The notes under the pieces were generated by a model, which saw nothing but the letters and a program-made list of their open reading frames with translations, searched no databases and had not been told where the DNA came from. From Nitrosomonas sp. (GTDB taxonomy: Bacteria; Pseudomonadota; Gammaproteobacteria; Burkholderiales; Nitrosomonadaceae), in assembly GCA_021774195.1 (NCBI GenBank), contig JAJFJJ010000026.1, positions 1 through 33,173 on the forward strand: a stretch of 33,173 bases of DNA, read 5' to 3'. Position numbers and translations under genes: made by a program. Positions 1-8,052 of the stretch are shown in pieces. Numbering within the stretch: the stretch's first letter is position 1; the number at the start of each line of letters is the position of its first letter.

Positions 1-392
1 CCGTATGGGTTCAATGGCGCAAGCAATATAATCCATAACTGCTTTTAATCTACTTTGCAGATGGTGGCTTGAAATAATAAGAAGTTCCACAACAGTATTT
101 TTCATTTTAGAAACAGCTTGTGCAAAGTTAACTTGGTAGTCGTGTTTACGATGAGCCGTCATCTTATCTACCTGTTTTTGTGCGCCATTGGTTAACATGG
201 AAATCAGATTTGTTGTCAGTACCTTGGCATAAAAATCTTGTTTGACAGATAGTGCTGACTTTCCTGAGAAGTTTTCTATCTCCACCCATTGTTTTAAGCG
301 TTTATAGTTTTCTTCAATACCCCACCGTAAGTGGTACAAGGCTTTGAATTCGCTGGCAGGAAAAGCATCCTCATCCATGAGGTTAGTAATTA
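1..392 (-). pseudogene. IS4-family transposase, 3' part (cut by window edge)
   Basis: Reading the minus strand from about 392 down to 1 gives one stop-free frame that was not obvious as an ORF because it lacks a start and runs off the window. It contains the IS4 signature Y-x2-R-x3-E-x6-K in YHLRWGIEENYKRLK, which supplies the catalytic Glu of the DDE triad. This is the C-terminal half of the transposase whose N-terminal half lies at 1931-2782. Removing the intervening element and one TAATTA copy joins the two frames exactly, as VEVLI-TNLMDEDAF. The real 3' end lies outside the window. The family call is firm; the gene is non-functional because of the insertion and further frameshifts. Confidence 0.88.
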
Positions 393-456
393 GTCGGCCC
401 TGAATAACCATTCAAGCATTTGATAATAATAAATAATATTTATATTTTGGATGATA

Positions 457-503
457 ATTTCGACCAGAAATGGTAAAATGAAGCCTTGTTTTCTGGTCGA
501 AAT
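457..503. repeat. Perfect 14-bp inverted repeat ahead of IS transposase
   Basis: ATTTCGACCAGAAA at 457-470 is matched exactly by its reverse complement TTTCTGGTCGAAAT at 490-503, with a 19-base spacer. The second arm ends 11 bases before the ATG at 515. An AT-rich candidate promoter (TTGATA at 420-425, TATTTT at 443-448) lies just upstream, so the repeat would fall at the start of the transcript. It could be a repressor site or an RNA stem that limits translation. Limiting translation with such a stem is a known way insertion sequences restrain read-through expression; the role here is inferred. Confidence 0.7.
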
Positions 504-514
504 GGCTAACAAAA

Positions 515-1819
515 ATGCTCACTCCAAGTAGCTCTGCCCATCAAACGAATTTATTCGGTACTGATTTGCTTTTACAGCTTGATCCGAATGACCCGTTGCT
601 CAAACTATCCACAGCCATACCCTGACATCACTTTGAAGAAATTTTTTCAATTCATTACGAAGAAGCAATAGGTGCGCCTAGCAAGCCGATACGGCTGATG
701 GTTGGATTGTTGCTTCTGAAACAATTGGAAAATCTAAGTGATGAAGCGGTTGTCGTACAGTGGAAACGCAATCCTTACTATCAGTTTTTTTGTGGTATGA
801 CGGCGTTTCAAAGAGAATTACCGTGCCACAGCACAGAGTTAGTGCATTTTCGTAAACGCATTGGTAAGGATGGGTTCGAGAAGATTTTTCAAATGAGTGT
901 AAGCTTACACGGAGAGTCGGCGCTAGAAGATTCAGTGCACATTGACACGACTGTTCATGAGAAAAATATTACATACCCGACGGACAGCAAGTTAGCCATT
1001 AAGATCATTAACCGGCTGAACAAGCTTGCCAAGGCTCATGGTTTTCAGCAAAGGCGCACCTATGTGAGAGAAGTAAAATCCTTACGTTTGAGCATACGTC
1101 ACTTTCGTCACGCGAAAAGAAGAGCTAAGGCCAAGAAAGCGCTGAAACGGCTGAGAACAATCGCTCGCATATTGATCCGTGAACTCAGAAGAGAGTTGCC
1201 GCAACATTGCCTGTTTGATTATTATCAGCAAGATTTTCTGTTGTATGAACAAGTATTAAACCAACAACCCAAAGACAAGAACAAAATCTATTCCCTGCAC
1301 GAACCCCAAGTGTATTGCATCGCTAAAGGTAAAGACCACAAAGCCTATATATACGAATATGGCAGTAAGGCATCCATCGCCAGCACTGCGACAAGCAATG
1401 TAATTGTTGGTGTCGTCAGTCATGAGAAGAACCTCCATGACAGTCACACCCTACCGGAAATATTGGCCCACGTTAAAACATCACGCGGCAAAGCTGCTAA
1501 ACAGGGCGTGTGTGACCGAGGCTATCGTGGCAGAAGTAGCGTCAATGGAACACAAATCATACTGCCGAAAAAAGCATTAAAGAAAGACACACGTTACCAA
1601 AAAGATAAAAAACGAAAACAATGCAGGCGGCGAGCTGCAATAGAACCCATCATTGGCCACTTAAAATCAGATTTCAGGCTAGCAAAAAATTACCTGAAAG
1701 GCGCGGTAGGTGACCATATCAACCTGCTGATGGCAGCTACTGCGTGGAACTTGAATAAATGGCTGATGGCCATTTTTTGGCTCTTTTTTTCATGGAGAAA
1801 AGTACAGGTATTCAAATAA
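515..1819 (+). pseudogene. IS5-like DDE transposase with internal TGA
   Basis: The full frame starts at ATG 515 (MLTPSSSAHQTNLFG...) and would encode about 434 residues, but TGA at 623-625 stops it after 36 codons. The rest (best restart ATG 698, 373 aa) is open. DDE motifs are visible downstream: HIDTTVHEKNITYPTD with the first Asp, CDRGYRG with the second, and RRAAIEPIIGHLKSDF with the Glu. The codon before CATCAC in related proteins is probably Trp, so TGG to TGA is the likely lesion. A shorter protein from 698 keeps all catalytic residues but loses part of the N-terminal domain, so residual activity cannot be excluded. Alternatively, the TGA could be read through. Confidence 0.8.
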
Positions 1820-1924
1820 AATGGTAGAAATTTAGATAATAAACACTTACGTTTCTATCAGATGGACAAATTTAAAAGTATGTTTCCCCAAGGAGTAACC
1901 TTTCAGGCTTTTTTCAGGGACGAC

Positions 1925-2782
1925 TAATTAAAACTTCAACTTCATGATTATCCAGTTCAACGCGTATCAAGCGAAGCGTAAGATCTGCTGTTGGCAATCC
2001 TTTTTCTTGGCATTGCTCAACAGAGCGGTCATTCGGCTTAAGTGTGATGATTTCTTGCGCCTTTCCACTGTTAGCAAATTGCTTGTATTGTAAGCCCTGG
2101 TTGATTTTTGCACGCATGAAAAAAAGACAATTTTTTGGTCTCATACAAACTGAATAACCAGAACGCATTGTAACCTCTGTCAAGCAAAGACAGATCATTA
2201 GGCTGAGCATAGTGCAGATGGGAAGCAGCACATTCTCGCTCGGAAGCGGTTGTGTGGTTGATGCTGGAATCAATACTTATATGATTAAGCACATCATAGT
2301 AAACAGACGCCAATGCTAAGGGACAATCTTTCTGACTTTCTCTGCCAGCGTTAACACCAAACGCTTTGGTAATGTCGGATTCATCAGGTAATCTGAATTG
2401 TGATCCATCAATGGCACAAAGCCTAAACCCATGCCAAGTTTTGAGTTCGGGATGATCCACATAGTATGCATCAACAATACGCTGGTTTAAATCGATGAAC
2501 GCAGTGTGGGATAAATGTTTCCGAGCTTGTGTTAATGCGGATTTTGTAACAACTTGAGAGGGCAAATAACCAGGATTCGTCACAGAAAAGAAATTGTCCA
2601 ATTCCTGCTGGTAGGAGCCTTTAGTTAAATTCAGAAAATACGTGATAAGTACTGAGAATGGAAGTTTTCGTGTTCGAGTGAAACTAGTTTTTGTCAGGCG
2701 GTGTTTGATCTTAAAGATATCGCAGGAAATAGCTTCCTTAATTAGATTATAAGCATTATCTAATAGAGTAAGTTTGGTTCAT
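1925..2782 (-). pseudogene. IS4-family transposase, 5' part, frameshifted
   Basis: The minus strand encodes the N-terminal part of an IS4-family transposase. Recognisable pieces are KLPFSVLITYFLNLTKGSYQ, AIDGSQFRLPDES (first catalytic Asp) and LSLLDRGYNAFWLF (second Asp). At least two frameshifts are present. Near 2755-2770 the ATG at 2782 (MNQTYSIR) falls out of frame with the conserved LLDNAYNLIKEAI. At the seven-A run 2119-2125 (T7 in the coding sense), ...KLSFF leaves the frame that continues MRAKINQGLQ...RLIRVELDNHEVEVLI. The gene then meets the IS5-like element at 1924 and resumes at 392. The element boundaries of this older IS were not found. Confidence 0.85.
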
Positions 2783-2968
2783 TATTTAGTCCTAAATGCA
2801 TTGGTTTAACAAGGTGTTATTGTAACATATTCAGGAACTTATTCTTAACTTAATGACATTGGCTCTGACCCCTTTCTAGGAGATGCTGACTCAATGATTG
2901 TTCCAATAATCAAACAGAGAGCGTTAATGTTAAGAAAATGGTTTGAATTATCTAAGTAACACCTGACC
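2783..2968. other. Spacer between old IS and accessory genes
   Basis: This stretch has no gene I can support. It is AT-rich and probably includes the outer end of the IS4-family element and its junction with the chromosome. No terminal repeat could be identified because the other end of that element is outside the window. Confidence 0.4.
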
Positions 2969-3361
2969 TTATTCGTCATATTCAGGGTATTGCATTGGGT
3001 TGATTCCGATGGACTCAATAAGTGCCGGATATTTCTTATTTTCTTCTACATGCTTTTTCTTTCTTGATTTTCTGATTTCAAATAGCCAACTATCACCAAA
3101 ATCGAACAGATAATACAGCTTAAGGCCAATGGCTGGGTAGAATTGATTTAGTTTTGAATCTTCTGGTATAAGATGTGCCCTGTTTTCTGGATTTTTTCCT
3201 AAGTAAAACTCATATAAATGGTCATCATCAAACTCGACAAGTTCTTGAATATATTTGTGTAATTCATTTAATGTAAAATCCTCCTTGACTTCAATTGTTC
3301 TTGACCATGGAATGTCATCTTCATCATAAGGGAATGTAATGATCAGTGTATATATTTGCAC
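2969..3361 (-). CDS. IS1096-passenger / pRiA4b ORF-3-like protein
   Basis: This is a 130-residue acidic protein starting at GTG 3361, with an AAGGAAG ribosome site upstream. The pattern is typical of the Plasmid_pRiA4b_Orf3 fold: an N-terminal strand (MQIYTLIITF), a central L-x-E-L-x-x-x-I helix (FTLNELHKYIQELVEF), and LYYLFDFGDSWLFEI, whose YxFDFGDxW core is the family hallmark. Members are found on plasmids and as passenger genes beside insertion sequences, and their biochemical role is unknown. Its position between a decayed IS and the conserved chromosome fits accessory DNA. The C-terminus ends ...PMQYPEYDE, which resembles a common ending in the family, so the gene looks intact. Confidence 0.72.
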   Translation of the reverse strand: MQIYTLIITFPYDEDDIPWSRTIEVKEDFTLNELHKYIQELVEFDDDHLYEFYLGKNPENRAHLIPEDSKLNQFYPAIGLKLYYLFDFGDSWLFEIRKSRKKKHVEENKKYPALIESIGINPMQYPEYDE

Positions 3362-3423
3362 AATTTCTTCCTTTTTGTATAGCTAACAGTATGTTTATGA
3401 GTTATGAACACTCGTAAGAGCTG

Positions 3424-4077
3424 TCAGGGCATTGGGATTAATGGTTTTTTTGTTCGCTGTGTGAAGTAAAGGTATATTAATGAACTGGCTATGGCCGCAT
3501 AGAAGCACCAAACTGATGCAAAGGTTTCTGTGTAGGTGAAATAGGTTAAAAAGAAACCGATGGTTATGGCAATTCCCGCAACATAGAGGTGCTTAAAGCT
3601 AGAGAAGATGAAGGGGACGCAAGTGGCCAATAGGTACATGACAAGTACAATCTGGTCGTAATTAACATCATGTTCGTAGCTGATATTGTGGTTGATGATT
3701 TCTGCAACAACGGGCTGATTGATTAAACCAATGATGGTGTAAACGGCAAGCCCAAGTCCAGCAATACCAACCGAAGCGATTAATTTTCTTCTTTTTCGGT
3801 CAGTTTCAGCACTATATACGGCAAAGGGTGCATATAGTGGCCAAATAACACCGATAAAAACACCATAGATGTTGCTTAGCCAAAATTGAGTTTGCGGCAT
3901 ATTGCCATTTTCCAGCGTGATCCATAGCGATCCTTCGGTAATCTGCTGTAATGCAAATATGAGCGGAATTAATGCAATTGGTAGGTCTTTTCTGTAATGT
4001 GCTTTTTTAATCGTGGCTGCACCAACAATTAATAGTCCACCGCCAACAATGAAACTTGCTTCTGCTGAGAAACACAT
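3424..4077 (-). CDS. DUF6629-like integral membrane protein
   Basis: This is a 217-residue, strongly hydrophobic protein with about six or seven predicted membrane segments. The N-terminus MCFSAEASFIVGGGLL and the motif LQQITEGSLWI (roughly residues 43-53) match what I know of the DUF6629 family (MCFS-x-x-x-S start, QQ-x-x-EG-x-x-W). The function is unknown. The gene lies 62 bases downstream of nothing else on its strand and 91 bases beyond the pyrF stop, so it could be co-transcribed with pyrF, although the spacing suggests a separate unit. The ribosome site is weak (GGAAAA). The family assignment is from memory of motifs, not a search. Confidence 0.68.
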   Translation of the reverse strand: MCFSAEASFIVGGGLLIVGAATIKKAHYRKDLPIALIPLIFALQQITEGSLWITLENGNMPQTQFWLSNIYGVFIGVIWPLYAPFAVYSAETDRKRRKLIASVGIAGLGLAVYTIIGLINQPVVAEIINHNISYEHDVNYDQIVLVMYLLATCVPFIFSSFKHLYVAGIAITIGFFLTYFTYTETFASVWCFYAAIASSLIYLYFTQRTKKPLIPMP

Positions 4078-4168
4078 TTTATTTATTTTTCCAGTTGCCT
4101 GATTTCTCAGGAAGATAAGTTTTAATTTTTGGTGATTTCGGTTGGTTGTAAACGGGTTATTGACAAGA

Positions 4169-4861
4169 TTACATGGCGCTAATTTCTTGGTTTATTTGTT
4201 GTAATGCAGCTAGCGGATTGATGGCCTGTGTGATCGGGCGACCAATAACTAGATAATCCGCACCATTTTTAATCGCTTGTGATGGTGTCGCCACACGTTT
4301 CTGGTCATCTTGGCTGCTATCGGCCATTCTAATGCCGGGGGTTACCAGACAAAAATTATGGTTTACTATGCCCCTCAAATTTTTTGTTTCCAGTGCAGAA
4401 CAGACAATACCATCGAGCCCACAGTCTTGGGTGAGTAATGCCAAGCGTTGCACTATTTGATCAGGTTCACCCTGTAAGCCAATATCTTTTAGATCATCAC
4501 GATCCATACTGGTTAATAATGTGACGGCAATGAGTTTGGTGGTATTTTTGGGCAGCGCTTCGCGTGCAGCAAGTAACATTTTTTTCCCACCTAGCGCATG
4601 TACATTTAGCATCCATATGCCCATATCAGAAGCTGCTTTGCAAGCTCTTGAGACGGTATTGGGAATATCGTGGAATTTTAAATCGAGAAAGACATCAAAC
4701 CCGAGATGGGTCAATTGCTCAATCAGTTGGGGTCCGGCAACGGCAAACAGCTCTTTGCCAACTTTTAAACGGCACAAGCTAGGGTCAAGTTGTGAAACGA
4801 GAGCAAGCGCATCATGTGCACGGTTAAAATCAAGTGCAACGATAATGCGCGACTCTTTCAT
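4169..4861 (-). CDS. pyrF: Orotidine 5'-phosphate decarboxylase
   Basis: This enzyme carries out the last step of de novo UMP synthesis, decarboxylating OMP to UMP in the cytosol. At 230 residues it has the usual bacterial length. The catalytic D-x-K-x-x-D array is clear in FLDLKFHDIPNTV (Asp60, Lys62, Asp65), with substrate contacts at Asp11 (VALDF) and Lys33 (LKVGKE). The phosphate-binding C-terminal loop VTPGIRMADSSQDDQKRV and YLVIGRPIT are intact. It is last in the rpsA-ihfB-lapA-pyrF line, 22 bases after lapA, so it probably shares that transcript. No strong ribosome site precedes the ATG. Confidence 0.97.
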   Translation of the reverse strand: MKESRIIVALDFNRAHDALALVSQLDPSLCRLKVGKELFAVAGPQLIEQLTHLGFDVFLDLKFHDIPNTVSRACKAASDMGIWMLNVHALGGKKMLLAAREALPKNTTKLIAVTLLTSMDRDDLKDIGLQGEPDQIVQRLALLTQDCGLDGIVCSALETKNLRGIVNHNFCLVTPGIRMADSSQDDQKRVATPSQAIKNGADYLVIGRPITQAINPLAALQQINQEISAM

Positions 4862-4883
4862 TAATTAAGTGTTCGCTCTGAGA

Positions 4884-5078
4884 TTATTTGCTATTTGAAA
4901 TTGATAAGTAGGTTAAGCTAACACCAAATGCAAAAAATAGCAGTAATGCGACGCTTAATGGTAAATCAAGTGATTTATCCATGTAATAGTTCAGCGTAAT
5001 AATTTCAGAATTTTTTGTGGCAAAGCAAACCAGTAATACAAATATACCAATTCTAAGAAGCCATGTGATTAAATACAT
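4884..5078 (-). CDS. lapA: Short LapA-family (DUF1049) membrane protein
   Basis: This is a 64-residue protein with two membrane segments, about residues 5-22 and 41-60, separated by the LapA-like stretch NSEIITLNYYMDKSLDLPLSVALL. LapA, with LapB, acts at the inner membrane in the regulation of lipopolysaccharide synthesis. Family members are usually about 90-110 residues with a cytoplasmic coiled-coil tail. Here the protein stops just after the second membrane segment (...YLSISNSK), so that tail is missing. Its position downstream of ihfB is the family's usual place. However, lapB, normally next, is absent and pyrF follows directly. Confidence 0.8.
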   Translation of the reverse strand: MYLITWLLRIGIFVLLVCFATKNSEIITLNYYMDKSLDLPLSVALLLFFAFGVSLTYLSISNSK

Positions 5079-5122
5079 GATGTAGTTCTTTATTTTCTCA
5101 ATAATTGTTCGTGATAAATTTC

Positions 5123-5155
5123 ATAGCGGTCAAATAAAGTTTATTCGACCGCTAT
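5123..5155. promoter_or_regulatory. Long hairpin in ihfB-lapA spacer
   Basis: ATAGCGGTCAAATAAA (5123-5138) and TTTATTCGACCGCTAT (5140-5155) form a 16-base stem around a single central base, with one mismatch. It lies in the 151-base gap between ihfB and lapA. No run of T follows on either strand, so it is not a classic intrinsic terminator. It could be a processing site, an attenuator reducing lapA-pyrF expression relative to ihfB, or a binding site. Confidence 0.6.
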
Positions 5156-5229
5156 TGGAAGTATATGTCACCTTACTATGGATTTTATTTTATGATCCAT
5201 GTGGGCGCATAATTTATTATATACGATAA

Positions 5230-5520
5230 TTATTTCTTGTTAATGTCATCTACGCGTTCACGCATTTCTTTGCCAGCCTTGAAATGTGGTACGTATTTCG
5301 CAGGAACTTGAACTTTGTCGCCTGACTTTGGGTTACGACCAATACGTGGTGGCCGATAATTTAAGTCAAAACTTCCAAATCCTCGAATTTCAATACGCTG
5401 TCCTTGTGCTAGGCTTTTGGCCATTGCGTCAATAATCATTTTGACGGAAAGTTCCGCGTCTTTAGTCACAAGTTGCGGAAATCGTGCCGCAAGTCTGGAA
5501 ATCAATTCAGATTTCGTCAT
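5230..5520 (-). CDS. ihfB: Integration host factor subunit beta
   Basis: This is a 96-residue DNA-bending nucleoid protein of the HU/IHF family that works as a heterodimer with IhfA. The DNA-binding arm carries the family pattern [15 protein letters not shown] (about residues 57-71), followed by [14 protein letters not shown]. The N-terminus [10 protein letters not shown] and the first helices with RFPQL are typical of the beta subunit. It starts 12 bases after the rpsA stop, the conserved proteobacterial arrangement, and is probably expressed from rpsA promoters. The long hairpin downstream (5123-5155) may separate its mRNA from lapA. Confidence 0.97.
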   Translation of the reverse strand: MTKSELISRLAARFPQLVTKDAELSVKMIIDAMAKSLAQGQRIEIRGFGSFDLNYRPPRIGRNPKSGDKVQVPAKYVPHFKAGKEMRERVDDINKK

Positions 5521-5532
5521 GAATATTCCTTC

Positions 5533-7242
5533 TTATTGCTCTGTGTTTTTACTGTCCATTTTTGCTTTGAGTAAAGCGCCTAAACTGGTTGTTCCAGCAT
5601 TTGCAGGGGCTTTAATTTTTTGCATTGCACTGGTTTCATCAGATTTATCCTTGGCTTTAATCGAGAGGTTGATAGTGCGATTTTTACGATCAATGTTAAT
5701 GATCATTGTCTCGACTTTATCACCTTCTTTTAAGTGTGTGCGGATGTCTTCGACTTTGTCTCGAGAGACTTCTGATGCTCGTAGGTATCCTTCAATATCT
5801 TCTGCTAAGGCAATCACGGCACCTTTTGCATCAATCGATTTGACAGTACCTTCGATAATGCTGTTTTTATCATGCTCAGCTACAAAAGTATTGAAAGGAT
5901 CGCCTTCCAATTGTTTGATACCTAAAGAGATACGTTCACGGTCAACATCAATTGATAGGATGAGCGCTTCAACTTCATCCCCTTTTTTGTAATTGCAGAC
6001 AGCTTCTTCTCCAGGCTGATTCCAAGATAGATCAGATAAATGAACAAGACCGTCAATATTACCAGGTAGGCCAATAAATACGCCAAAGTCGGTAATAGAT
6101 TTTATTTGGCCGCTGACTTTATTGCCTTTTTCATGATTCATCGCGAATTCATCCCACGGATTGACTTGACATTGCTTCATGCCAAGTGAAATTCGGCGAC
6201 GTTCTTCGTCGATCTCAAGAATCATGACTTCTACTTCGTCACCCAGTTGAACCATCTTGGACGGGTAGACGTTTTTGTTGGTCCAGTCCATTTCTGAAAC
6301 GTGAACGAGTCCTTCGATTCCTTGCTCAATTTCTATAAATGCGCCGTAATCGGTTAGATTGGTTACTTTGCCGAATAAACGGGTACGCTGTGGGTAGCGT
6401 CGTGATAAACCGACCCATGGGTCTTCGCTGAGTTGTTTCATGCCCAGTGAGACACGGTTCTTTTCTTGGTCGAATTTTAATACTTTAGCAGTGACTTCGT
6501 CACCGATATTGACAACTTCAGATGGGTGTTTAACGCGACGCCATGCTAGATCGGTAATATGCAATAGACCGTCGATTCCGCCTAAATCCACAAAGGCGCC
6601 ATAATCGGTAATGTTTTTAACAATGCCTTGTACCACTGCACCTTCTTGCAAACTTGCCAATAGTGATTCGCGATCAGCACCTTGTGTTTCTTCTAATACA
6701 GCGCGTCTTGAAACAACAACGTTATTACGTTTACGATCAAGTTTAATGACTTTGAACTCCATTTCCTTATTTTCATAAGGTGTGGTGTCCTTGACAGGGC
6801 GGATGTCAACCAATGATCCGGGTAAAAAAGCGCGTATGCCATTAATCATAGCAGTTAAGCCACCTTTTACTTTGCCATTAATTAAACCACTGACAATTTT
6901 TCCGCTTTCCATGGCCTCTTCCAAGTCATGCCATGCTGTGAGACGTTTGGCTTTGTCACGGGACAAACGGGTTTCACCGTAGCCATCTTCGAGAGATTCA
7001 ATTGCTACACTGACGAAATCGCCTGGTTGGGCTTCTATTTCACCTTTGTCATTTTTAAATTCTTCAACGGGGATAAAACTTTCGGATTTGAGCCCGGCGT
7101 TGACAACAACAATATTGTAGTCAACACGGACAACTTCAGCGGTAATCACTTCACCAATTCGCATTTCTTGGTGTGAGAGGCTTTCCTCGAAGAGTTGGGC
7201 GAAACTTTCTGGAGTGTCTGTTGCGGCGGAAGCAGTAGTCAT
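5533..7242 (-). CDS. rpsA: 30S ribosomal protein S1
   Basis: S1 binds mRNA at the 30S platform and helps start translation of messages with weak ribosome sites or structure. The 569-residue protein has six S1/OB repeats at roughly 30-95, 115-180, 201-270, 287-356, 374-443 and 461-529. Repeats 3-5 show the canonical [19 protein letters not shown] core; the first two, which bind the ribosome, are more divergent, as is normal. It lies between cmk (97 bases upstream) and ihfB (12 bases downstream). Several genes in this window have poor ribosome sites, which would rely on S1. The length and all repeats look complete. Confidence 0.98.
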   Translation of the reverse strand: MTTASAATDTPESFAQLFEESLSHQEMRIGEVITAEVVRVDYNIVVVNAGLKSESFIPVEEFKNDKGEIEAQPGDFVSVAIESLEDGYGETRLSRDKAKRLTAWHDLEEAMESGKIVSGLINGKVKGGLTAMINGIRAFLPGSLVDIRPVKDTTPYENKEMEFKVIKLDRKRNNVVVSRRAVLEETQGADRESLLASLQEGAVVQGIVKNITDYGAFVDLGGIDGLLHITDLAWRRVKHPSEVVNIGDEVTAKVLKFDQEKNRVSLGMKQLSEDPWVGLSRRYPQRTRLFGKVTNLTDYGAFIEIEQGIEGLVHVSEMDWTNKNVYPSKMVQLGDEVEVMILEIDEERRRISLGMKQCQVNPWDEFAMNHEKGNKVSGQIKSITDFGVFIGLPGNIDGLVHLSDLSWNQPGEEAVCNYKKGDEVEALILSIDVDRERISLGIKQLEGDPFNTFVAEHDKNSIIEGTVKSIDAKGAVIALAEDIEGYLRASEVSRDKVEDIRTHLKEGDKVETMIINIDRKNRTINLSIKAKDKSDETSAMQKIKAPANAGTTSLGALLKAKMDSKNTEQ

Positions 7243-7338
7243 TATAAAAATTACCTGATCTTAAATATTTGTCCCATTTGTTTTACACAGTGGGTCGGTT
7301 AGTTAAAAAATATTTGAATGAAAATCAACCATCATAAT

Positions 7339-8040
7339 TTATGGCGCTTTAACTTTCAATTCAAATGCAATATTGGCACAGGCTTCTGAATACCAAGCTA
7401 GTACAGCGTTTTGTGCCTGGGTAATAGAAAGCGCGGTTGTATCTAACAACTTTGCGTCTGTGTTTTGTTGCAAGGGCGCAACCTGACGATTGCTATCGCG
7501 TTCGTCACGTTTTTGTATGTCTTGCAATAAGACGGCGATATTAGCATTTATCCCTTTCTCTATCAACTGCTTATAGCGTCTTTGTGCGCGAATTTCCGCG
7601 CTGGCAGTCAAAAAGATCTTAAGTGCGGCGTTTGGGAAGATAACAGACCCCATATCGCGCCCATCTGTGACTAGGCCAGGTGTTTGACAAAATGCGCGTT
7701 GACGGTCTGTTAATGCTACTCTAACAGGCGGGTAAGAAGCTAAATTCGAAGCAAGAATGCCGCATTCTTCAGTGCGGATAGCATCCGTGACATTATTATT
7801 CTCCAGAAAAATTTTGTTATCCGAAAAGATGACTTCAAGGTTTCTGGCAATTTCGGCGAGTTTTTTAATGTTAGAAATATCTGTTTGGGTTTGGGTTGCT
7901 TTTAAAGCAACCAAACGATACAACGCGCCACTATCAAGGTAATGGAAGCCCAAGGATTTAGCAACGAGTTGAGCGACAGTTCCTTTGCCTGATGCAGAGG
8001 GACCGTCAATGGCAATGACTGGAATATTTTGAGTGGGCAT
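7339..8040 (-). CDS. cmk: Cytidylate kinase
   Basis: Cmk phosphorylates CMP and dCMP using ATP in the cytosol. The 233-residue protein has the P-loop GPSASGKGT near the N-terminus (about residues 12-20). It also has the CMP-binding segment TDGRDMGSVIFPNAALKIFL and a lid region RDERDSNRQVAPL containing the conserved RxxxDxxR arginines. It begins 12 bases after the aroA stop, so the two are probably co-transcribed. The aroA-cmk-rpsA order is conserved in proteobacteria. Confidence 0.97.
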   Translation of the reverse strand: MPTQNIPVIAIDGPSASGKGTVAQLVAKSLGFHYLDSGALYRLVALKATQTQTDISNIKKLAEIARNLEVIFSDNKIFLENNNVTDAIRTEECGILASNLASYPPVRVALTDRQRAFCQTPGLVTDGRDMGSVIFPNAALKIFLTASAEIRAQRRYKQLIEKGINANIAVLLQDIQKRDERDSNRQVAPLQQNTDAKLLDTTALSITQAQNAVLAWYSEACANIAFELKVKAP

Positions 8041-8052
8041 TAGTTGGTTTAT

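Larger units (their letters stand above)
393..1924 (+). mobile_element. IS5-like insertion sequence, about 1.53 kb
   Basis: The element is bounded by imperfect terminal inverted repeats. The left end reads GTCGGCCCTGAATAACC and the right end, on the minus strand, GTCGTCCCTGAAAAAAGCC. Both outer flanks carry TAATTA (387-392 and 1925-1930), read as a 6-bp target duplication. Because TAATTA is itself a palindrome, the exact element edge is uncertain by a base or two. The element carries one DDE transposase gene (515-1819, interrupted) and sits inside an IS4-family transposase gene, so it arrived later than that element. The IS5-like label comes from the transposase motifs; a 6-bp duplication is not the commonest size for IS5 groups, so the subgroup is left open. 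Confidence 0.85.

Noticed and set aside
1256-1447. Open frames antisense to the transposase and to many core genes (e.g. 4521-4868, 5417-5992, 6928-7176, 27557-27892)
   Set aside because: Each lies opposite a well-supported gene, has no recognisable domain and no ribosome site of note.
698-1819. 373-residue transposase as a complete gene
   Set aside because: The upstream sequence in the same frame, back to ATG 515, encodes a matching N-terminal region and is broken only by one TGA, so the shorter frame is a remnant rather than the original gene.
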